From Eulemur rufifrons (taxonomy: Eukaryota; Chordata; Mammalia; Primates; Lemuridae), in NCBI RefSeq assembly GCF_041146395.1, contig NC_090984.1, positions 87,617,114 through 87,681,113 on the forward strand: a DNA stretch of 64,000 nt. Direction: 5' to 3'. Below are positions 55,395 through 64,000 of this stretch, in pieces. A program made the position numbers and the translations under genes. The notes under the pieces were generated by a model. It had not been told where the DNA came from and did not search any database. It worked only from the letters and a program-made list of their open reading frames with translations. The number at the start of each line of letters is the position of its first letter. The first letter of the stretch is position 1.

Positions 55395-56230
55395 AAACAA
55401 TGAGAGAACCTATTTTAACTAGGCTGGTTAGGGAGGTCCTTGTTGAGAAGCTCATGTTTAACCTGAGAACTGAAGGTTATGAAGAGTCAACTCAGTGAAG
55501 GGTAGCAAGGAACATTCCAGGCAAAGGGAACAGCATGAAGTGGAAAAGAGTTTGATGTGTTCCAGAAACTGGCAGAAGGCCAGGGTGGCAGTATAGTGAA
55601 AGAGGGAGAAAGTGGCATCAGATGAAGAGATGCAGGCAGAAGCCAGACCATGTGGCACCTTTTAAATTATAGGAGGAGTTTTAATTCATTTTTTGAGGGG
55701 TGTTTGTTTGTTTGGGAGTCTTTCTTGAAAAAAGGTCTTGTTTTGTTGCCTGGGTTAGAGTGCAGTGACACCAGCCTAGCTCACAGCAACCTCAAACTCC
55801 TGGGCTCAAGCAATCCTCCTGCCTCAGCCTCCAGAGCAGCTGGGACTACAGGTACACACCACCACGCCCAGCTAGTTTTTCTATTTTTTGTAGAGATGGG
55901 ATCTCGCTCTTGCTCAGGCTGGTCTCAAATTCCTGGCCTCAAGCAATCCTCCCACCTCAGCCTCCCAGAGTGCTAGGGTTATAGACGTGAGCCACTGTGT
56001 TCAGCCAAATTCATTTTAAATATAAAGACAAGATATTGAGGGTTTTAAGCTGGAGAGGGGCATTTTAAAGCAGATTGCTCTGAACAGGGTATGGAAAGAG
56101 TTTAGAGGGAAGCAGAAGCAGGGATCTCAGTCAGGAGGCTGCAGCAGTGGTCCAGGTGGAGATGCTGGTGGCCTGGACAAAGGTTGTGGCAGCAGAGATG
56201 GAGAGAAGTGAAGATTCAAGTTAAATTTTT
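55395..56230 (-). repeat. L2-like LINE, reverse, split by an Alu
   Basis: The flanks of the Alu join into one old LINE-type repeat: 'GAAGGGTAGCAAGGAACATT', 'CAGGCAAAGGGAACAGCATG', 'GGCAGAAGCCAGACCATGTG' to the left, then 'GAGGGTTTTAAGCTGGAGAG', 'AGGAGGCTGCAGCAGTGGTC', 'GATGCTGGTGGCCTGGACAA' to the right. The left half matches reverse L2. I am less sure of the family for the right half. Confidence 0.55.
55693..56006 (-). mobile_element. Alu SINE, reverse, with target duplication
   Basis: Reverse Alu with 'CAGCCTAGCTCACAGCAACC', 'GGGACTACAGGTACACACCA', 'CTCGCTCTTGCTCAGGCTGG' and 'GAGCCACTGTGTTCAGCC', the strepsirrhine-like variant. AATTCATTTT occurs at 55683-55692 and again at 56008-56017. The T-rich start is interrupted by unusual sequence including a 'GTTTGTTTG' run. 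The 108-codon plus frame is an artefact of it. Confidence 0.95.
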
Positions 56231-56309
56231 GAGATAAACTACTGGAACATGCTGTAATTAAGTAATAAGTAGCATTAAGGGTAAGAAAAAGAAAGACAGG
56301 GCTGTCTCA

Positions 56310-56470
56310 AAGCATCATGCTGAAACAGGAAGGAGCCTTACTATCTCATTTTATGCAAAAGGAAAAGAGACCCAAAGCGTGGAGTGATTGGTTCTGAGAT
56401 AGTGGGCTGACTCCTAGCAGGGCCAGGACCAAAACCCAGTCTTCCAGCCATCAGCCTAGTGGCCTCACTT
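56310..56470 (-). repeat. MIR, reverse, diverged
   Basis: 'CTATCTCATTTTATGCAAAA', 'GGAAAAGAGACCCAAAGCGT', 'AGCAGGGCCAGGACCAAAAC', 'CCCAGTCTTCCAGCC' follow the reverse core. Confidence 0.6.
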
Positions 56471-56694
56471 CCCTTTCTTCTTCCAGGGCAGCCAAACCGC
56501 CCTCGTGGCCCCAAGCAGGGGAGTAAGAGCAGGGTGTTTGCAGAAGGTCACACGCACAGCATTTGTCAGCCCCTCCACTCTCATACCTTCTGGATGCTCT
56601 AGCCATGTGGGAGCCTAACTTCCCTGCCCACCGCTGTAGACTAAATCCTATCCCTCAGCCATTGACATGGACATGAAATACAATGATGATGGTG

Positions 56695-56890
56695 CTGTCT
56701 AACTTTTAGTTCCTTTGCTAGGTGCCAGATATGGATCTCAATGCTTCGCACATCCAGTAATAGGTTATTCAATCTTCACCACAACCCTACAAGGTGGCTA
56801 TTATTATTAAACTCATTCTACAGATCAGTAAAATCAGGCACAAAGAACATGAATCAGCTGTCCCCTGAGCCCCATGCAAACAGTGCACTG
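56695..56890 (-). repeat. MIR, reverse
   Basis: 'GCTAGGTGCCAGATATGGAT', 'TTCAATCTTCACCACAACCC', 'TACAAGGTGGCTATTATTAT', 'ACTCATTCTACAGATCAGTA': reverse MIR. Confidence 0.75.
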
Positions 56891-57734
56891 TCCTTCAACT
56901 GTCCAGCCCCCACACCCGTCCCTGAGCCAGGGAGAGCTCAGGCTCCTTGTTGCTCCCACAGCTTCTGCTCGGCCCTATTCTCATTACCTGTTGTATGGTG
57001 GTGATATTTTCTTTTCCAGCTACATGCAGGGCAGTTCTTTTTGTGAGTGATTATATGGGAATAATTACTCTTTATGTAAGCACTGCCTTGCAGGATATGA
57101 AAGACATAACTTTCAGGCAGCCAGAGAGCCCAGGAGGCTGCTTGTAATCACTCACTACGTTTCGTTGTCTCCAGAATTAATTATGGATTTCAACCACAAA
57201 TCACCACTTCAATTGAGTCTACACCCCTTACCTTCTTTCCAAAATTATAATAGCAGTTTTCTAGGGAAAGATTAAGAAAGAGGGGCAGACACGCGGTGGT
57301 TCTGTTTCCCTGCTGGAGGTTTATCGTCAGGAGCGGGAAGCAGACGCTGTTACCTGAGGGATAAGTGCTGTGGCCTAGTCGCAGCCCTCGGAGTCACAGG
57401 ACAGGACTGGGAGAGACCTTACCGAGTCCTAATCAGGCTCTTCTGGCGGCACATCACAGGAGCCCACTTCAAATCACCTCAGCCAGGAGACAAGGACGGG
57501 AGTATCTCATGGCCCCGGAGAGGAAGTGCAAGCCTCAAGTAGGACCCGTGCCCGGTGCTGGAAGCTATCAGCACAGTCTTCTCGCTTGCCATAAGCTCCA
57601 TGGTGAGCGCAGTTACCAGCGTAACAGACAATCCCCCGGGTATGGTACTTATGTACTCCCTGAAGCCCACACTGGCCCACCACGTCCTCTACCCTCATCA
57701 CCCCGCTACCATCACCACCACTCTTCAAAACGGA
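56891..57734. other. Unassigned stretch
   Basis: No repeat named. Overlapping frames on both strands (126 codons plus at 57365-57745) have no domain. Confidence 0.5.
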
Positions 57735-58256
57735 GAGTGCTCTAGTTGCCTATTGCTGTGCAATAACTACCTCAAAAGCATCACCACTTTAGTAAGTTTC
57801 ATGATGCTGTGGGTGAGAATCGAGGCAGGACTCAGATGGGATGGGTGGTACTTCTGTTTTGTGTGGTTTCCACGGAGGTCACATGGTGGCTCAACTGGTG
57901 ATGGGCTCACAGAGGGGCCCAAGACAGCTTCATCCACATGTTCACACATCGGGCGCCCTGCTGGGGTTGGCTGGAAGACTGGGCTCAGCCGGGACTGTCA
58001 GCTCCCTAGCCCGGTAGTCTCAGGGTAGTCAAATTTCTTATGTGGTAGCTCAGGACTCCCCAGAAACCCAGGGGGAAGCTGCAAGCCTTCTTTTGATTAA
58101 GCCTCGGAAGTCTCTGAACAACACTTTTACCACATTGTAGTAGTGAAGCAAATGACTAAAGCCAGCTCAGATTCAAAAGGAGGGGAATTAAACTCCATCC
58201 CTCGATAGAAGGAGTATCAGTTAATTTGTGGCCCTCTTTAATCTGCCACAGACAGG
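57735..58256 (-). mobile_element. MaLR-type LTR, reverse
   Basis: 'GTTGCCTATTGCTGTGCAAT', 'AACTACCTCAAAAGCATCAC', 'GCCTCGGAAGTCTCTGAACA', 'GGAGGGGAATTAAACTCCAT' and 'GAAGGAGTATCAGTTAATTT' to 'AATCTGCCACAG' fit a full-length reverse LTR. The plus frame at 57555-58028 (157 codons) enters it and is explained by chance. Confidence 0.7.
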
Positions 58257-58544
58257 TTGCTGGACAAGCATCCACAGCACTTAAATATTTACTGCTTGCC
58301 TTGATCCAAGGGAAAGATAAATGAGAAATGGAAACAAACATCCGATCACATGGCTTATTGTATCAGAGGACATAGCTTCAGACTGGGCTGTTATGGGACT
58401 TCCCTGGGTGGTTCAGGTGGGGGACCTGGCCCCCAGTATTCTGCTCACTTGACTGGTGGGATGATAGCTTCAAGAAGTGTTGAAAAAGGATTGTGAAGGA
58501 AAATCTGTAAAATCTATTAAAGGAGGATAGGAATAGTATACCTT

Positions 58545-58640
58545 CTTAATAGGGCTGTGAGGATGAAATAGATTTTATATATGTAAAGTGCTTAGAACAG
58601 TGCCTGGCACATAGTAAGTGCCTTATAAGAATTCATCATC
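58545..58640 (+). repeat. MIR 3' end, forward
   Basis: 'GGGCTGTGAGGATGAAATAG', 'ATGTAAAGTGCTTAGAACAG', 'TGCCTGGCACATAGTAAGTG' is a well-preserved MIR tail. Confidence 0.85.
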
Positions 58641-58660
58641 ATCATCATCATCATCATCAT
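58633..58660. repeat. (ATC)n microsatellite
   Basis: About nine TCA/ATC units directly following the MIR tail. Confidence 0.95.
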
Positions 58661-59279
58661 TATGTTAATGGACCACATGAAAACACTGAACCTTAGCTAG
58701 GCACCAAAATTTAACTCCTCAGAGGCTGATATTTCAAGACTGCAAAAGGAGGGAGAAATGTGGTTTACAACCACTTGACTCCACTTGTGTGCTAATTACT
58801 AACAGTAATTCACTCAGGATTCTCCAAGTAAATAACTCTCAGCTCAGTGTGCTATCTAATAAAAACAATAATGCCATTTTTAAGCTTTCGGGTTATTATC
58901 TACATAAGTCACAAGAATGATCATAATACGTACAGAGAAGATGATCAACGTGACCATTTTGTGACACTGACCACTTTTCTTGCAATTCCAAGAGTCCCAG
59001 GGAGACTTGCTACCAACCTATGTAGCAGGAACAAGTGACTCCCTGTCCACCGATCACCAGCTGCCGGGACTGGCCTGATGTCAAACCTTATGTCATTTAG
59101 TAAGCTGGAAGACATTTCTGCTTCTTGGGAAGTGAACTTTCTGGGTTCCATCATTAGGTTTTCAGGGACCCACAAATTCCCAGATGCCTTAGCATCATTT
59201 TTCACTTCTATGAAAAAAAATTAAAAAAAAAACCACTGGTGGGAAAAGCTCACACAATACCTTTACATGACTCTGGGTG
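58661..59279. other. Unassigned stretch
   Basis: No gene recognised. An A-rich run lies at 59212-59231. Confidence 0.45.
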
Positions 59280-60141
59280 CACTATTCTGGCAGGACACCT
59301 GGAGCTGGTTCTAATACACTGTTGGGATTATTCCCTGAAGCTTGGCACAGTAATGACCTCCAGTAAATGGGGTGGAGATGTTGGAACTGCCTTGGCAGAG
59401 TGTTGAAGACAGAACTGAAAGGTTGAGAAAAGTGGGAATGGCAAACTGAACATATTGCGTGAGACCTGAAACCTACCAAATGAATATAATCCAGGAGGGC
59501 CCAGAAAACAGTCTCTTCATGAAGGCAATGAAGAAGGCATTGCAGAGAGAGGGACCTAAAATACTTGCGAAGCTTAGGTTAGATGTCTTCTGAAGGGTGG
59601 TGTTGAAAATAGGAGAATCTGCCATTGAGCTGGTTTCCATAACATAAGTGGGACCAAGAGGCTCTGGAATGGCAGATGGTAGTGTTTAATTGTCAAAGGC
59701 AAGATGGATGTAATTAGCATGCCAGCTGGTAAGGCATGGAGTGGCAACAGGGTGCCTTAGACACCAGAGGTCTGTAGGGATCATAGTTACAAGGAGGGAA
59801 AACAGACGCAGAGCAGACCAGAGTATTATTTGACTTTTATAGCCACAAAATAAAAGGCTGGAGTGTAGAAGCCTGCATGCTTTGCAATAATGGAAAATCA
59901 TCATCCCTCATCTCATTTCCAAATCTAAATCAGCACAGAGACCTAGAACACATTAAGGGAAGGTTGAGTCTGCTTAAAGAAGGAGCTTACAGTTACATCA
60001 TATATTTCATAAATATTCCTGCTAAACCTTCCCCAAAGTTACATATGTCCATTTGCTAAGGTAACTATATATGAGGGAAAAAGGAATAGCTAGGGCTGTG
60101 CTACCTGAAATGCTAGTACATTCCTCGCATCCCTTGGATAG

Positions 60142-60526
<385 letters not shown>

Positions 60527-60769
60527 ATGTAATTCTCCTTATAAATGTATATTCAGAATAGGTATTCTTAATAACTTCACTTTTCTTCCCTGACTTGTGA
60601 AGTAGAGCCATTGTAACAAAAAAAAATGTAAATGGATGCCCACACCTAGCCAAGATAATGAATCAGAAACAATGTCACAGCCCAGGTGGATTTGCAGAAC
60701 TTAGCACCATCATCAAAGACTGAATGCCTGGAGGGGTGGCAATCCCCATCAAGTTACCTGCCCATCCCC

Positions 60770-61140
60770 TGCCAAAACCAGATGGATCATGGCAGAGGAC
60801 AGTGGACTACCATGCACTTAACTAAGTGATGACCCAAATTTTAACAGCTGTGCTAGTTATAGTGTCTCCACTAGATAGAACAGAGCAATACAGCCTCTGG
60901 CACTTGGTATATAGTCATTGATCTAGCAAGTACATCCTCAATCTTTATCAGTAAAGAAGATCAAAAGAGGTTCGCTTTTTTATGGGAAGGAGAGCATGTC
61001 TTGTCTGAGGGCTCTCTTTCACAATACAGTCACCAGAGAGTTTAATTGTCTTAACATTCTGCAGACATCACATCTGTCCACTGCCTGATTAATATCAATG
61101 CCAGTTACACCTAGGGAGCAAGACATAAACTACTTTAGAT
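60770..61140 (+). pseudogene. ERV-L-like reverse transcriptase remnant
   Basis: Contains the conserved 'KPDGSW' turn and following 'TVDY' motif in one frame, then loses frame. The position expected for the catalytic YxDD box (about 61080-61110) is not preserved. The enzyme would copy viral RNA into DNA; this copy is dead. Confidence 0.7.
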
Positions 61141-61869
61141 GCCCTAGTAAGAAATATACGTGCTAAGAGGTAGAAGAAAAACCCCACAAAGATTAAGGAG
61201 CCTGCCACATGAGTAAATTTCTTAGCAGTACAAAGATCTGAGGTATACTGGCTAAAGCCTACGTCAGGGGAAGGATAAGTTGTAGTACCTTGTGACTGCT
61301 ACCACTAAGAAAAATATATAGTGCTTAGTGGACTTCTTTGGATTTTAGAGGTCACAAATATGGCACTTGGGAATAGTGCTCCAACTCATACAAGTGATTA
61401 AAAAAGCTGCCAGTTTTGAGTAAAGCCCAAAGAAGAAGAGGACCCTGCAGCAGATCCAGAGTGTGGTACAGGCTGCCCTGCCACTTGGGCCACAGGAGCC
61501 AATGGACGTAGTGGGCTAGAGATACCCATAGAAGATAAGGATGGTGTCTAGAGTCTGACAAGATGCAACAGGACCATCTGGGGTTCTAGAGCAGTGCTGA
61601 CCTTCTGTGGCAGAGGCATATTTGCCTTTGGAAGAAAAAAAAATTGGAGAGCTACTGGGTACTGGTAGAAAGTGAGTGAGCCTGTGAGCAGAGTTGCCCA
61701 CCATGCTCCATCGAATCATGTGGGCAGCTGGTGGCAGCGATAACCCACTGCTGTAGAATCTGTCCATTCAGCATCAGTCTTAAGCAGGCTAACTAGGCAG
61801 AAATAAATCATATGAACAGTTGATCCAGTCTCTCATGGCACTTAACCTTTGTCTCACTGACATCTCTCC

Positions 61870-62260
61870 CTTAACTCACACCAATGGAAGGGGAAGATTC
61901 TCAGGCCCTGTTCACAGATGGGTCTTCCCAGTATATGGGTGCCAGCTATAAATAGGCTCCTTCTGCCCTAGAGCCTTACAAAAAAAAAGTTACAATGGTG
62001 AAAGGAAATCTTCTTAATGGGCAGAACTGGAAATACAACTCTCAGTGGCTCACTGTGTATGGAGGAAGAAGTGGTCTGAGATATGGATATATCTATACTT
62101 CTGGCCAGGGGCAAATGGCTTGGCTGGTTGGTCAGAAATCAGGAAGGAGAAAGAATGAAAGAGTATAGATGAGAAAGTCTGGAGAAAAGGCATGTGAATA
62201 CACCTGTGAAAGTCTCACATCAATGCCCATCAGGGAGCAGAGGAGACATGCTCCATGCCG
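61870..62260 (+). pseudogene. ERV-L-like RNase H remnant
   Basis: Shows 'FTDGS' at about 61911-61925, the motif carrying the first catalytic Asp of retroviral RNase H. Downstream 'HINAHQ' near 62219-62236 may be the decayed C-terminal motif. Frame broken by stops. Confidence 0.65.
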
Positions 62261-62350
62261 GCAGGGATGAGAGTTCTCTGTGGACCCATAGAGATGGCTT
62301 CCCTCACCAAGTCTGATCTAGCCATTTCACTATTAAAAGTGACCTGCTAG

Positions 62351-62380
62351 CAAAAATAAATAAATAAATAAATAAATAAA
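62351..62380. repeat. (AAAT)n microsatellite in the ERV remnant
   Basis: About seven TAAA units between the RNase H and integrase remnants. Confidence 0.95.
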
Positions 62381-62559
62381 AGGCCTGACACAGAGTCCTT
62401 CATAGAGCACTATCGCTGTCAGAGATGGGTCAGCCACTTGATTGCATGGGACCACTTCTACTCTGAACAGGACTGTGAGTTGTCCCCAGTGGAACTGACG
62501 TGTATTCTGAACGTGAGTTTGCCTTCCTACCCTCAGTGCGTCTGCCAGCCCTGCCATCC

Positions 62560-62830
62560 CAAGGCTTAGAAAATGTCTGATCTATGTGCCTGGTATCATG
62601 CACAACATTGCCTCGGACCAAGGAACCCAATTTGTGGTGAAGAAGTTGGGCAAGTGTATGCATGACCACGTGATCTTCTGGTCTTAACACCATCTGACAG
62701 AATGGTATAAATGGCTTGTTAAAGGCCCAGCTAAGGCACCAGCTCAGGCACACTATCCCATGAGGTTGAAGCACTGCCCTCCAAAATAGTGTTCATGTGC
62801 CAAACCCAAGGTTGACATAATAGCTAGAAA
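62560..62830 (+). pseudogene. ERV-L-like integrase core remnant
   Basis: 'SDQGTQF' at about 62613-62633 carries the second catalytic Asp of the DDE integrase core. About 29 codons later 'EWYKWLVK' lies where the catalytic Glu block is expected. An in-frame TAA at 62685-62687 separates them, so no functional protein can be made. Confidence 0.75.
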
Positions 62831-63480
62831 CACTAGTAAAGGAATTAAGAGGTAGAAGTAGTTGGGCCTCTATTACCGTACTATGGTGACCCATTTATAG
62901 AATTTAGGTTTCCTCACCCTGCAAACCTAGGCTCTCTCAAAATATGCACCCTGATTCCCTAAATTGGAAATCAGGGGACATGGTATACGTCCCAGTGAAT
63001 TTGAAGCTGAGACTACCTCTTGGTCTTCTTGTTCTCCTCTTGCCTACAAACGAATGGACAAAGAGAGAAGGTACTGTACTGAGAGGGTAAATAACACTGA
63101 TCACCAGAGGGAGCAAGGGCGGCTACCATACAACGGGAGCGTGGAGGAGTATGTCTGTGATCCAGGGGATTCATGTGGCATCTCTTGCTTCTATTATTGG
63201 TGATATTGCACACAAACAATTGGAACAACCATGACTGGACAAAAGTAAGTCAGATAAGGGATCAACCTCTCAGAGATGAACATCTGGGTCACCCTACCAG
63301 GAAAGCAACCTACACCAATTGAAGGCTGGCTAAGAGTGAGGGAAATGTAATATGGGTCACAGCAGTGGGAAGTGATGGCTGTCCATGATGACCTCTGACA
63401 CACCACAGCAGCAGAGGCCACCGCTCGTTCTACTAACCCCTCATATTAAGTCTCTGCAGATATTGTAGCTGGCTGACATT

Positions 63481-64000
63481 TGAAGGATACTCTGATAGAT
63501 GGAGCTTAATGTTGGAGGGAAAGGGAAGAAGACAAGTCAGTATGAGTAATGCAAGAGATGGACTGTACTGAACATGTTATTTTCTCTCAGCCCAAATTCT
63601 TACTCCAGCTGCTGTCACAGGGACTGGTTCCACATTGGCTTCAACCAATATCATGCAGGAACAACATGGAAGCTACTCTGAAGCTACTGGCCATGCAAAG
63701 AAATCTACTCAGCATTCATACATGTACACCCCAGAAGTACAGGGAAGTTAATGCCCACGTGGTTTACCCTTGACCAATGTGGGAGCGAAATTGATAGATA
63801 AAGGCTTCTTCCTTTTGCCCCAAGAAGCCAGCTCTAAGATGCATTTCCCAAGGTTCCTCAGAAGTGTCTTCAGGACTGAGTGGCAATCACCAATAGCAGC
63901 AGCCAACTCTTTAATACCTCTGGCTTTCCCAATGATGTGCTGGAGCCAGCTTATACTGACTCATGAGAGCCAATTGTGCACATTTTCCCAGCTCCACATT
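63481..64000. other. Unassigned right edge
   Basis: No gene. It could belong to the end of the ERV-like element or to another old repeat around 63775-63990 ('GGAGCCAGCTTATACTGACT'). I cannot name it. Confidence 0.4.

Noticed and set aside
57365..58028. Plus-strand frames of 126 and 157 codons
   Set aside because: They overlap each other in different frames, and the longer runs into a reverse LTR. No domain visible.

Overview
The window is vertebrate nuclear DNA, almost certainly from a strepsirrhine primate and probably a lemur. The evidence is the repeat content. There are several Alu elements. The youngest, at 60191-60526, has the extended A/T-rich middle linker and the 'GCTAGGCTGACGCCACGGCAC' style right arm that I associate with lemur Alus. 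The young L1 3' tail at 48373-48545 also looks like the strepsirrhine L1 type. The rest is the usual mammalian background of MIR, L2, L1M, MaLR LTRs, MER5A and Tigger. Family names come from memory of consensus sequences, not from a database search.

I find no protein-coding host gene, no exon I would defend, and no tRNA, rRNA, snRNA or CRISPR array. Short open frames occur on both strands everywhere, as expected by chance or inside dead transposons. The longest, 228 codons at 45767-46453, has no recognisable domain. The window reads as intergenic or deep intronic sequence.

Layout. 1-9 kb: sparse old MIR, L2 and L1M fragments, then a probable solo LTR (7478-8173) inside an older repeat. 8.9-9.6 kb: two L1 3' ends in tandem. 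10-23 kb: LTR relics, a (GT)n microsatellite, MIRs, MLT1 and MST-type LTRs, MER5. 22.8-23.9 kb: an old L1M with an opposite-strand ORF1 piece beside it. 23.9-30.3 kb: mostly unassigned DNA, including 3.4 kb with no repeat I recognise. 30.4-32.8 kb: a younger L1 nested in an old L1M. 35.5-36.3 kb: an LTR split by an Alu. 38-41.6 kb: a pile of old L1 pieces interrupted by an L1 tail, an Alu and a Tigger/MER2 transposon that itself holds a MIR. 44.5-45.1 kb: an Alu half and an L2. 47.8-50.5 kb: an MLT1-type LTR split by a 2.1 kb insertion, which I read as a 5'-inverted L1 carrying about 1.4 kb of 3' transduced DNA. 54-56.2 kb: Alus with clear target duplications, a very short L1 stub, and an L2-like LINE split by an Alu. 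57.7-58.3 kb: an LTR. 59.3-63.5 kb: a decayed class III (ERV-L-like) retroviral internal region with reverse transcriptase, RNase H and integrase remnants, interrupted by the young lemur-type Alu.

There is no operon-like cooperation between genes here. What can be read is the order of insertions. The L1 machinery explains the Alu and L1 insertions, with A-tails and 10-21 bp target duplications. The best candidate for something not previously described is the 47.9-50.0 kb L1 chimera. I did not find a new multi-gene system.
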